The notes below the pieces were generated by a model. The model was given only the letters and a program-made list of their open reading frames with translations, did no database searches and was not told the origin of the DNA. A DNA stretch of 64,000 nucleotides from the NCBI GenBank assembly GCA_022316685.1, contig JAKJHU010000065.1, forward strand, positions 1,854,322 to 1,918,321, given 5' to 3'. This DNA comes from Progne subis subis. Its lineage: Eukaryota > Chordata > Aves > Passeriformes > Hirundinidae. This document shows, piece by piece, positions 1 through 10,100 of the stretch (position 1 is the first letter of the stretch; the number at the start of each line of letters is the position of its first letter). A program made the translations under genes and the position numbers.

Positions 1-420
1 CCAAATCACCTAAAACCTTTTCCCAGACATTTTCTGGGATTTCTGACAAGCTCACCTCATAGTCCTCAGAGGCAAACTTTGAGCACAGTGGGAGTCTCCT
101 GCTGTGCAGAAGGGTTCCTGTGTGCCAGCTGCAGCTGCAGCCATGGCCACCTCCTCTCTCAGCTGATGCCCCTCTGCGTGTTTACAAATACGGCCAAACA
201 CCTCAGTCTGGGACACCTGTACCAGACATTTCACATCTCCATGCCCAACGTCCCTGTCACAGCTGCATTAGCAGCTTCTTGCTGTGCAGATGCTGCCACC
301 ACCCTGTGTCGCTGAAGGCACTGGCCCTGATCTATGTCCCAATACAAAGGTGGGGCCCTCCTGCCGGGACAAGGCTTGGCCGAGAATTCTGTTCCAATAA
401 AGAGCTGGAGTTGTCACCCC
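1..420 (+). other. 3' end of an upstream array copy (untranslated tail)
   Basis: Bases 1-343 recur nearly unchanged at 13341-13684, downstream of the plus-strand array gene, and bases 344-660 recur at about 14770-15063. The block contains an AATAAA signal at 396-401, and the same signal context closes the minus-strand 3' fragment at 28541-28546. I infer that this is the 3' untranslated end of another copy of the family lying to the left of the window. No coding exon is visible in it. Confidence 0.55.
396..401 (+). promoter_or_regulatory. Poly(A) signal of the upstream array copy
   Basis: AATAAA followed by GAGCTGGAG. The same context occurs at 14820-14825 on the plus strand and at 28541-28546 on the minus strand, there just downstream of a tail exon with its stop codon. 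Confidence 0.55.
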
Positions 421-827
421 AGTGACCGCGTGCTACCCCCAGCAAAGCCCACAGGGCACCAGCCCTGGCTGAGCTCCATGTCCGGGAGCAGCCGTGGATG
501 CCCACGGTGTGGGCAGGCAGGAGCCAGGCAGGGGCTGCTGTGACCAGCGGCGGGGCCCCGAGGGGCTGGGGGAGCCCATGCTGAGCATCCCTGGGCTGAG
601 GGCACATTTCCTTCAGTGGGATCACCTGGGCCTGCACCTCCTCCAGTGGCAGGGCCCCAAAAAGAGGGAAGCCATCAAGAACATCACCAGAGGCACGGCC
701 TGAGCAGCAATGTCAGCAGGCAAAACAAAGGTTTTTCTCAGCCATGACCCTTTGATGAAGACTAACATTTACAATCAAGGCAGCCCATTAGTACAGCTGG
801 GGGTACATTCTGAGGGTACAGCCTTCG

Positions 828-925
828 CTCTGAGGTCACAGCAGCACTCTGAGGTCACAGCAGTGCTCTGAGGTCACAGCAGGGCTCTGAGGTCGCAGCA
901 GGCTCTGAGGTCACAGAGGTCCCAG
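828..925 (+). repeat. Minisatellite of 19-bp units carrying AGGTCA, upstream of the signal exon
   Basis: About five tandem units of 18-19 bp, each containing TGAGGTCA (one has TGAGGTCG). They lie 160-260 bp upstream of the first-exon ATG. The minus-strand copy has the equivalent array at 26563-26675 in the same position relative to its gene. AGGTCA is a known nuclear-receptor half-site; a regulatory role here is inference. Confidence 0.75.
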
Positions 926-1087
926 AGCCCCGTGGCTGCACAGCACCACAACGACCCAGCAGTTGGTCCTTGACCACAACTGCAGCGGCAGCATCGGCGG
1001 CGGCAGCAGCGGTGCTGACGTTTGGAACAGCGCTATCAGGACAGTGGTTGCAGCAAGAGCGGCAGGACTGACACAGAGCGAGGCACC

Positions 1088-1186
1088 ATGGCCCTTGCTC
1101 TGCGCCTGATCCATCCTGCTCCTCCTGGCTGTGGCCCTGCCTGCCAGGACTTGCCCAGGCTGCTCCATGGCGAGCACAGGGAGCAG
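1088..1186 (+). pseudogene. Signal-peptide exon of the plus copy, two 1-bp insertions
   Basis: It aligns base for base with the intact signal exon at 26417-26321 (97 bp) but is 99 bp long. There is an extra A near 1112 and an extra T near 1152. The hydrophobic leucine run is thereby read out of frame, and the exon ends in phase 0 instead of phase 1. The donor GTGAGC at 1187 is intact. Read error, assembly error and true decay cannot be separated from the sequence alone. Confidence 0.7.
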
Positions 1187-4100
1187 GTGAGCCGGCAGCC
1201 TGGATCCCCTTTCCCGGGACAGCGCTCCCTTCTCCCCGGGAAGCCATGGGGATGGTTTTCCCCAGGGCTTTAGGGAGGGTTTCCTGTGGGAGGGAGAGAG
1301 CCCCAGGGGTCCTGGGCTGCTCCAGCCACCCCTGCAGGGATGTGGCACAGGGCCTGCAAAGAGTGTGCAGAGTGAGCAGAGCCAACCCAGAGCTCCCCAG
1401 GCCCCTGGGAATCTTTGGCCCTGTCCATGGACATCTGCCTCCCACGGCCTTCCCCGACCCCCTGGCAGTGCCCAGTTCCCTAAGGCAGAGGGGGATCCCA
1501 CACACATGGAAATGGTTCTCATCTGTTTTCCCTTTTAGATTGGGATCATGCCTTGCATGATTTGGATGCCCTGTTGGATGACAGCTTAAAACTCTTAAAG
1601 GATGTTGAAGGCAAGTTCTCAATACCCCATTCCTGAGGAAATAATCCCTGTCAGTGTGGCAACAGCTAACCATATGCCATTTCCATTAACATGATCTCAA
1701 GGCTGAAGGGTTCTGGAAACCATGTCCTGCTCCCTTCTGGAGGCCTGAGTGATCCCCAGGATGGCTGTCAGTGGGAGGAAGGAGCATTTAGCTGTCACTG
1801 CTCTTCCCGTGTGCAGTGCCAGGGTGTCCTTCTGTGTGCTCTGTGCAGCCACGGAGAAGAGCAGAGAGGGAAGGGGCCGGGCCCGGGGCTGTGCCTTGTG
1901 CTGCTCCATTGCAAGCCCCAGGAAACCTGAGGATCTCCTACAAGAGCTCCACAGGAGCTCCTCCGTCCTACCTTTCTTTGCAGTCAAGCCTGTGGGTGAA
2001 GGTGATCTGGATTTCCAGCCCACGTCCAAGACAGAGGCTCTGGAAGATGCTGAGGGTAGGTCAAGGCCTTTCCCCCTGGCAGAGCTGCCAGCTCAGAGGC
2101 CACAGCTCGGCCAGGAGCCATCGCTGCAGGTGCCAGGACAGAGCCGTGCCCGTGTGTGCCCTTGCCCTGCACGATCCCCTCACTGCTCCTGCGCCTCAGT
2201 GCTGCCCGTGCACATCAGCAGAGGTGGCAGAAGCTTCTCTGAATGTTGAGTTACAGATGTGTCTGCAGGGAGGAATTCTCCAACTCCTTTGGTGGATACT
2301 GTACACAAGCCCAGCTCCCATGGCAGGGGTGAGTAGTGTGTCCCTGCTGAGCCCACAGGCTGAGCACTGGCTTTGTGGGATCCATTCCTGGCAAATGGAA
2401 ACTCTTTGCTCTAAGGTCCACCGACAGGGAAATACAGAGCTACAGTACCCAAGGAAGCCCAGGAGCCATCTGAACCCATGCAGGAAATGCTGAAGGAAAT
2501 GCTGCAGGGACAACCAGGTGAGTGCATGTCCCTGAGCCTTCTCCTGAGGCTCAGCAGCCGAGGCCTTTCTCTGCACATCTGGACACGCCAGGCCCGGCCC
2601 AGCTGGGAAGGGATCCATGGCAGCCTGGCTGCCCCGCTGCTGCTTTCCCACCCTGCAGAGCTGTTTCCCAGCCTGGCCTGGCTGCAGCTTCTCCCCAGGC
2701 TCTGCAGGAAGGCATTTGGCATCAGCTGACAGGGAGCTCAAACTGCTCCATGGGCCATGCACACCCTGAGAGCCCCTGCAGTTTCCCTGTGTCCCAGCAG
2801 CCCAAGTGGGGCACCTCTTTGGAGGAGGGAGGGCTCTGGTCGTACCAAGAATCTAGGTGTTTTCTTGGTCCTTATAAATGTGTTGGTCAGTTCTGGCTGA
2901 CCCAAGTCTCTCTTTCTCCAGAAATGAAAGCAGAAACTGTGGTGAGGACTGAGTTTCCCGGAGGAAGCAGTGGCTCAAAGGCAGCCCCTGCTGCAGGAAG
3001 GGAGGCCATGCCAGACACAGTCACAGGAGGTAATTGCTGTGCCTCTGGGCCTGGGCCCTGCTGAGGCTTGAGCTGCCATCTCTGCAGCTTGGCAGTGTGG
3101 GCACAGCCTGGACAAGAGCGGCACAGCCCAGAGGAATTATCCTGAAGCAGGCTCATGGCACTTCGGGTACTGAGCAGTCCTGCTGGGCTCCCTCCGTGGA
3201 AGACACGGCCCGAAACCTGGGAGGGCTGCAAGGGGTGCCCATGGTGGGGAATAGGCAGTGGGGCAGAGCAGGGCTCCAGAGTGTCCTGAGAGTGCTGGCT
3301 GTGTCCCCCTTGGGCTGGGGGAGCTGTCCCAGGGGCAAGGGGGATGTAGAGAGACAGAGAGGTTGGAAGGGAAGAAGTGATGCTTGCGCTTCCTGTTGAA
3401 GTTTTCCCCTGGGCTTCAAGGAGGTTGTTTGTGTACCAGTGAGGAGCCCCAGGGGCCCGGGCTGCTCATTTGACCCCTGCAGGAATGTTGCACAGGGTCT
3501 GCAAAGAGTGTGCAGAGTGAGCAGAGCCAGTCCAGAGCTCCCCAGGCCCCTGGGCAGCTTTGGCCCTGTCCATAGACATCTGCCTCCCACGGCCTTCCCC
3601 GACCCCCTGGCAGTGCCCAGTTCCCTAAGGCAGAGGGGGATCCCAGTACGCATGGAAATGGTTCTCATCTGTGCTCCCTTCTAGATTGGGATCATCCCTT
3701 GCGTTTTCTGGATACCATGATGAATGGCATCATGAAACTCTTGGAGAATGCTGAAGGCAAGTTCTCAGTGTGCCCTTCCTGACAGAATAATCCCTGTCAG
3801 TGTGGCAACAGCTCACCAATATGCCATTTCTCTTAACATGATCTCAAGGCTGAAGGGTTCTGGAAACCTTGCCCTGCTCCCTTCTGGAGCCCTGAGTGAT
3901 CCCCAGGATGGCTGTCAGTGGGAGGAAGGGGCATTTAGCTGTCAGTGCTCTTCCCGTGTGCATTGCCAGGGTGTCCTTCCGTGTGCTCTGTGCAGCCACG
4001 GAGAAGAGCAGAGAGGGAAGGGGCCGGGCCCAGGGCTGTGCCCCGGGGCTGTGCCTTGTGCTGCTCCTTTGCCAGCCCCAAGGAGCCTGAGGATCTCCTA

Positions 4101-7100
4101 CAGGAGCTCCATGGGATCTCTTCTGTCATGCCTTTCTTTGCAGTCAAGCCTGTGGTTGAAGGTGATCTAGATTCCCAGCCCACGTCCAAGACGAAAACTC
4201 TGAGAGATGCTGAGGGTAGGTCAAGGCCTTTTCCCCTGGCAGAGCTGCCAGCTCAGAGCCCACAGCTCGGCCAGGGGCCATTGCTGCAGGTGCCAGGACA
4301 GAGCCGTGCCCGTGTGTGCCCTTGCCCTGCACGATCCCCTCACTGCTCCTGCGCCTCAGTGCTGCCCGTGCACATCAGCAGAGGTGACAGAAGCTTCTCT
4401 GAATGTTGAGTTACAGATGTGTCTTCCCGGAGGAATTCTCCAGCTCCTTTGGTGGATACTGTACACAAGCCCAGATCCTATCGCAGGGGTGAGTAGTGTG
4501 TTCCTGCTGAGCCCACAGGCTGAGCCCTGGGTCTGTGGGATCCATTCTTGGCAAATGGAAACTCTTTGCTCTAAGGTCCTCCAACAGGGAAATACAGAGC
4601 TACAGGACCCAAGGAAGCCCAGGAGGCATCCAAACCCATGCAGCAAATGCTGAAGGAAATGCTGCAGGGACAACAAGGTGTGTGCATGTCCCTGAGCCTT
4701 CTCCTGAGGCTCAGCAGCTGGGGCCTTTCTCTGCACATCTGGACATGCCAGGCCCGGCCCAGCGGGAAGGGATCCATGGCAGCCTGGCTGCCCCGCTGCT
4801 GCTTTCCCACCCCGCAGAGCTGTTTCCCAGCCTGGCCTGGCTGCAGCTTCTCCCCAGGCTCTGCAGGAAGGCATTTGGCATCAGCTGACAGGGAACCCAA
4901 ACTGCCCCATGGGCCATGCACACCCTGAGAGCCCCTACAGTTTCCATGTGTCCCAGCAGCCCAAGTGGGGCACCTCTTTGGAGGAGGGAGGGCTCTGGCC
5001 CAGCCCCCAGAGTTTCTGCCTTTTCCTGATGCTTATCAATGTCTCTGACAAGCATTGCCTCCTGTGGATGCCCACTCCGCCATGGCAAATGTTTCCATCT
5101 AATCCAGCTGTGCCTGTTCCTTTCTCAAAGTGTTGGACCAAAAGTCTGTGCGGAAGGAGGAACTTCCCAGAGGAAACAGCAGCTCGGTGGCAGCGTCTGC
5201 TCCAGAAAGGAAGGAGATGCCATACACAAACATCGTCACAAACACAGACAAAGCAAGAGCAGGTAATTGCTGTGCCAGGCTCAGCCCTCTCTGGGGCTGT
5301 GTGGCAGCAGCTCTTCCCCCAGCTCCCAGCCTTGCAGGGCCCGGCAGCAGCCAAAGCTGGAGGCACCTCGGCTTTCGAGGCCTGCGGAGCTCGCTGACGG
5401 CCCCTGGGAAACGGGACTGGTGCCCTGAGGTGCCTCCCGCTGCAGCTGCTCCCGGAGCTGGCCCTGAGCGCCCAGAGGCCCAAAGCACAGGAGCAGCCCC
5501 GAGCGGGAGCCCTGCCGCGAGCCCAGGGCCAGAGCCAGCCCTGGCTCCCGGCTGGGCAGGGGCTGCGCTGGGTCCTGACAGGGCCTGACTCCGTCCCCTT
5601 CGGGCTGGCGGAGCTGTCCCACCAGGGGGACAGGTGAAATGAGGGAACATTTTGGATCAGCCTCCTGGAGATTTTCTTGGTGCTTTAGGGAGGGTTTCTT
5701 CTGTGGAAATGAGAGAGCCCCAGGGGCCCTGGGCTGCTCCAGCCACCCCTGCAGGAGATGTTGCACAGGGTCCTGCAAAGAGTGTGCAGAGTGAGCAGAG
5801 CCAGCCTAGAGCTTCCCAGGCCCCTGGGCAGCTTTGGCCCTGTCCATGGACATCTGCCTCCCACGGCCTTCCTCGACCCCCTGGCAGTGCCCAGTTCCCT
5901 AAGGCAGAGGGGGATCCCAGCACACATGGAAATGGTTCTCATCTGTGCTCCCTTCTAGATTGGGAACGTGACATGGATTATCTGGAAATGATGGCCAATG
6001 GTGGTTTGAAGGCAGTGCCAGAGGCTGAAGGCAAGTCTGCAACACACCTTTTATGACAGAATCATAAGTTTCAGTTTAGAAAGAGCTCATCCATGAGCCA
6101 TTTCCCTTAACATGATCTCAAGGCTGAAAAGTTCTGGAAACCATGTCCTGCTCCCTTCTGGAGGCCTGAGTGATCCCCAGGATGGCTGTCAGTGGGAGGA
6201 AGGAGCATTTAGCTGTCACTGCTCTTCCCGTGTGCAGTGCCAGGGTGTCCTTCCGTGTGCTCTGTGCAGCCACGGAGAAGAGCAGAGAGGGAAAGGGCCG
6301 GGCCCGGGGCTGTGCCTTGTGCTGCTCCTTTGCCAGCCCCAGGGAGCCTTTCGATCCCTTACTGCAGCCCCACGGGACTTCTTCTGTCCTGCCTTTCTTT
6401 GCAGCCAAACCGCTTGGTGAAGGTGATGTGGCTTACGAACCCACGTTCAGGATGGAGCCTCTGGGACATGCTGAGGGTAGGTCAAGGCCTTTTCCCTGTG
6501 AGAGCTGCCAGCTCAGAGTCCACAGCTCGGCCAGGGGCCATCGCTGCAGATGCCAGGACAGAGCCGTGCCCGTGTGTGCCCTTGCCCTGCACGATCCCCT
6601 CACTGCTCCTGTGCCTCAGTGCTGTCCGTGCACATCAGCAGAGGTGATAGAAGCTTCTCTGAATGTTGAGTTACAGATGTGTCTGCAGGGAGGAATTCTC
6701 CAGCTCCTTTGGTGGATGCTGCACACAAGCCCAACTCCCATGGCAGGGGTGAGTAGTGTGTCCCTGCTGAGCCCACAGGCTGAGCACTTGCTTTGTAGGA
6801 TCCATTCCTGGTAAAATGCAAATACTTTGCATTAAGGTCCTCTGACAAGGAAGAAGAAACCCACAGGACAGAAGGAATTGCTTCAGTCAAAGAACAGCCT
6901 GAAAGAAATCATGGAGGAACTGCACAAAGGGCATGGTGAGTGCATGTCCCTGAGCCTTCTCCTGAGGCTCAGCAGCCGGGGCCTTTCTCTGCACATCTGG
7001 ACACGCCAGGCCCGGCCCAGCGGGAAGGGATTCATGGCAGCCTGGCTGCCCCGCTGCTGCTTCTCCCACCCTGCAGAGCTGTTTCCCAGCCTGGCCTGGC

Positions 7101-10100
7101 TGCAGGTTCTCCCCAGGCTCTGCCGGAAGGCATTTGGCATCAGCTGACAGGGAGCCCAAACTGCCCCATGGGCCATGCACACCCTGAGAGTCCCTGCAGT
7201 TTCCCTGTGTCCCAGCAGCCCAAGTGGGGAACCTCTTTGGACGAGGGAGGGCTCTGGTCCAGTCCCCAGAGTTTCTGCCTTTTCTTGATGCTTATCAATG
7301 TCTCTGACAAGCATTGCCTCCTGTGGATGCCCACTCCGCCATGGCACACGTTTCCATCTAATCCAGCTGTGCCTCTTCCTTTCTCAAAGTGTTGGACCAA
7401 AACTCTGTGCAGAAGGAGGAACTTCCCGGAGGAAGCAGCAGCTCGGTGGCAGCCTCTGCTGCAGAAAGGAAGGAGATGCCATACACAGACACTATCACAG
7501 ATGCAGACAAAGCCAGAGCAGGTAATTGCTGTGCCAGGCTCAGCCCTCTCTGGGGCTGTGTGGCAGCAGCTCTTCCCCCAGCTCCCAGCCTTGCAGGGCC
7601 CGGCAGCAGCCAAAGCTGGAGGCACCTCGGCTTTGAGGCCTGCGGAGCTCGCTGACCGCCCCTGGGAAACGGGACTGGTGCCCGAGGTGCCTCCCGCTGC
7701 AGCTGCTCCTGGAGCTGGCCCTGAGCGCCCAGAGGCCCAAGGCACAGGAGCAGCCCCGAGCGGGAGCCCTGCCGCGAGCCCAGGGCCAGAGCCAGCCCTG
7801 GCTCCCGGCTGGGCAGGGGCTGCGCTGGGTCCTGACAGGGCCTGACTCCGTCCCCTCGGGCTGGCAGAGCTGTCCCACCATGGGGACAGGTGAAATGAGG
7901 GAACGTTTTGGCTCAGCCTGCTGGAGATTTTCTTGGTACTTTAGGGAGGGTTTCTTCTGTGGAAATGAGAGAGCCCCAGGGTTCCTGGGCTGCTCCAGCC
8001 ACCCCTGCAGGGATGTTGCACAGGGCCTGCAAAGAGTGTGGAGAGTGAGCAGAGCCAGCCCAGCGCTCCTGAGGCCCCTGGGCAGCTTTCGTCCTCTCCA
8101 CGGACATCTTACTCCCACAGCCTTCCCCTACACCCTGGCAGTGCCCAGTTCCCTAAGGCAGAGGGGGATCCCAGCTCACATGGAAATGGTTCTCATCTGT
8201 GCTCCCTTCTAGATTGGGAACGTGACATGGATTATCTGGAAATGATGGCCAATGGTGGTTTGAAGGCAGTGCCAGAGGCTGAAGGCAAGTCTGCAACACA
8301 CCTTTTATGACAGGATTATAAGTTTCAGTTTAAGAAAATATCATCCATTTGCCATTTCCCTTAATAAAATCTCAAGGCTGAAAAGTTCTGGAAACCTTGC
8401 CCTGCTCCCTTCTGGAGCCCTGAGTGATCCCCAAAATGGCTGTCAGTGGGAGGAAGGAGCATTTAGCTGTCACTGCTCTTCCCATGTGCAGTGCCAGGGT
8501 GTCCTTCTGTGTGCTCTGTGCAGCCACGGAGAAGAGCAGAGAGGGAAGGGGCCGGGCCCAGGGCAGTGCCCTGGGGCTGTGCCTTGTGCTGCTCCTTTGC
8601 CAGCCCCAGGGAGCCTGAGGATCTCCTACGGGAGCTCCATGGGTTCTCTTCTGTCCTGCCTTTCTTTGCAGCCAAACCTCTTGGTGAAGGTGATCTGGAT
8701 TATGAACCCACGTTCAGGATGGAGCCTCTGGGAGATGCTGAGGGTAGGTCAAGGCCTTTTCCCTGTGAGAGCTGCCAGCTCAGAGCCCACAGCTCGGCCA
8801 GGGGCCATTGCTGCAGGTGCCAGGACAGAGCCGTGCCCGTGTGTGCCCGCGCCCTGCACGATCCCCTCACTGCTCCTGCGCCTCAGTGCTGCCCGTGCAC
8901 ATCAGCAGAGGTGACAGAAGCTTCTCTGAATGTTGAGTTACAGATGTGGCTGCAGGGAGGAATTCTCCAGCTCCTTTTGCAGATACTGCACACAAGCCCA
9001 GCTCCCATGGCAGGGGTGAGTAGTGTGTCCCTGCTGAGCCCACAGGCTGAGCACTGGGTCTGTGGGATCCATTCCTGGCAAATGGAACTGTTTTCCTCTA
9101 AGGTCCTCCAAGAGGGAAGAACAAAGCCACAGGACTGAAGAAACTGCTTGAGTCAAAGAACAGCCTGAAAGAAATCATGGAGGAACTGCACAAAGGGCAT
9201 GGTGAGTGCATGTCCCTGAGCCTTCTCCTGAGGCTCAGCAGCCGGGGCCGTTCTCTGCACATCTGGACATGCCAGGCCCGGCTGATGGGAAGGGATCCAT
9301 GGCAGCCTGGCTGCCCCGCTGCTGCTTTCCCACCCTGCAGGGCTGTTTCCCAGCCTGGCCTGGCTGCAGCTTCTCCCCAGGCTCTGCAGGAAGGCATTTG
9401 GCATCAGCTGACAGGGAGCCCAAACTGCCCCATGGGCCATGCACACCTGGAGAGCCCCTGCAGTTTCCCTGTGTCCCAGCAGCCCAAATGGGGCAACTCT
9501 TTGGACGAGGGAGGGCTCTGGTCCAGTCCCCAGAGCTTCTGCCTTTTCCTGATGCTTATCAATGTCTCTGACAAGCATTGCCTCCTGTGGATGCCCACTC
9601 CGCCATGTTGAATGTTTCCATCTAATCCAGCTGTGCCTCTTCCTTTCTCAAAGTGTTGGACCAAAAGTCTGTGCGGAAGGAGGAACGTCTCGGAGGAAGC
9701 AGCGGCTTGGTGGCAGCCTCTGCTGCAGAAAGGAAGGAGATGCCCGACACAAACAGAGTCACAAACACAGACAAAGCCAGAGCAGGTAATTGCTGTGCCA
9801 GGCTCAGCCCTCTCTGGGGCTGTGTGGCAGCAGCTCTTCCCCCAGCTCCCAGCCTTGCAGGGCCCGGCAGCAGCCAAAGCTGGAGGCACCTCGGCTTTGA
9901 GGCCTGCGGAGCTCGCTGACGGCCCCTGGGAAACGGGACTGGTGCCCGAGGTGCCTCCCGCTGCAGCTGCTCCCGGAGCTGGCCCTGAGCGCCCAGAGGC
10001 CCAAAGCACAGGAGCAGCCCCGAGCGGGAGCCCTGCCGCGAGCCCAGGGCCAGAGCCAGCCCTGGCTCCCGGCTGGGCAGGGGCTGTGCTGGGTCCTGAC

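Noticed and set aside
855..1673. Minus-strand open frame of 272 codons over the first exon and minisatellite.
   Set aside because: It contains the antisense of the 19-bp repeats and of the signal exon. The plus-strand signal exon has an intact homologue at 26417-26321.
2221..2336. A conserved open stretch between exons b and c in most full cassettes (VTEASLNVELQ... followed by gtgagt) that looks like another exon.
   Set aside because: Only one frame is open and it ends in phase 0, while exon c needs phase 1. Including it runs into a stop in exon c. Its conservation equals that of the surrounding intron.
6940..7845. Long open frame of 301 codons across introns and exon d3.
   Set aside because: It crosses splice sites, and the frame is open mainly because the intron after exon d is GC-rich. 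It is not in the frame of the cassette exons.
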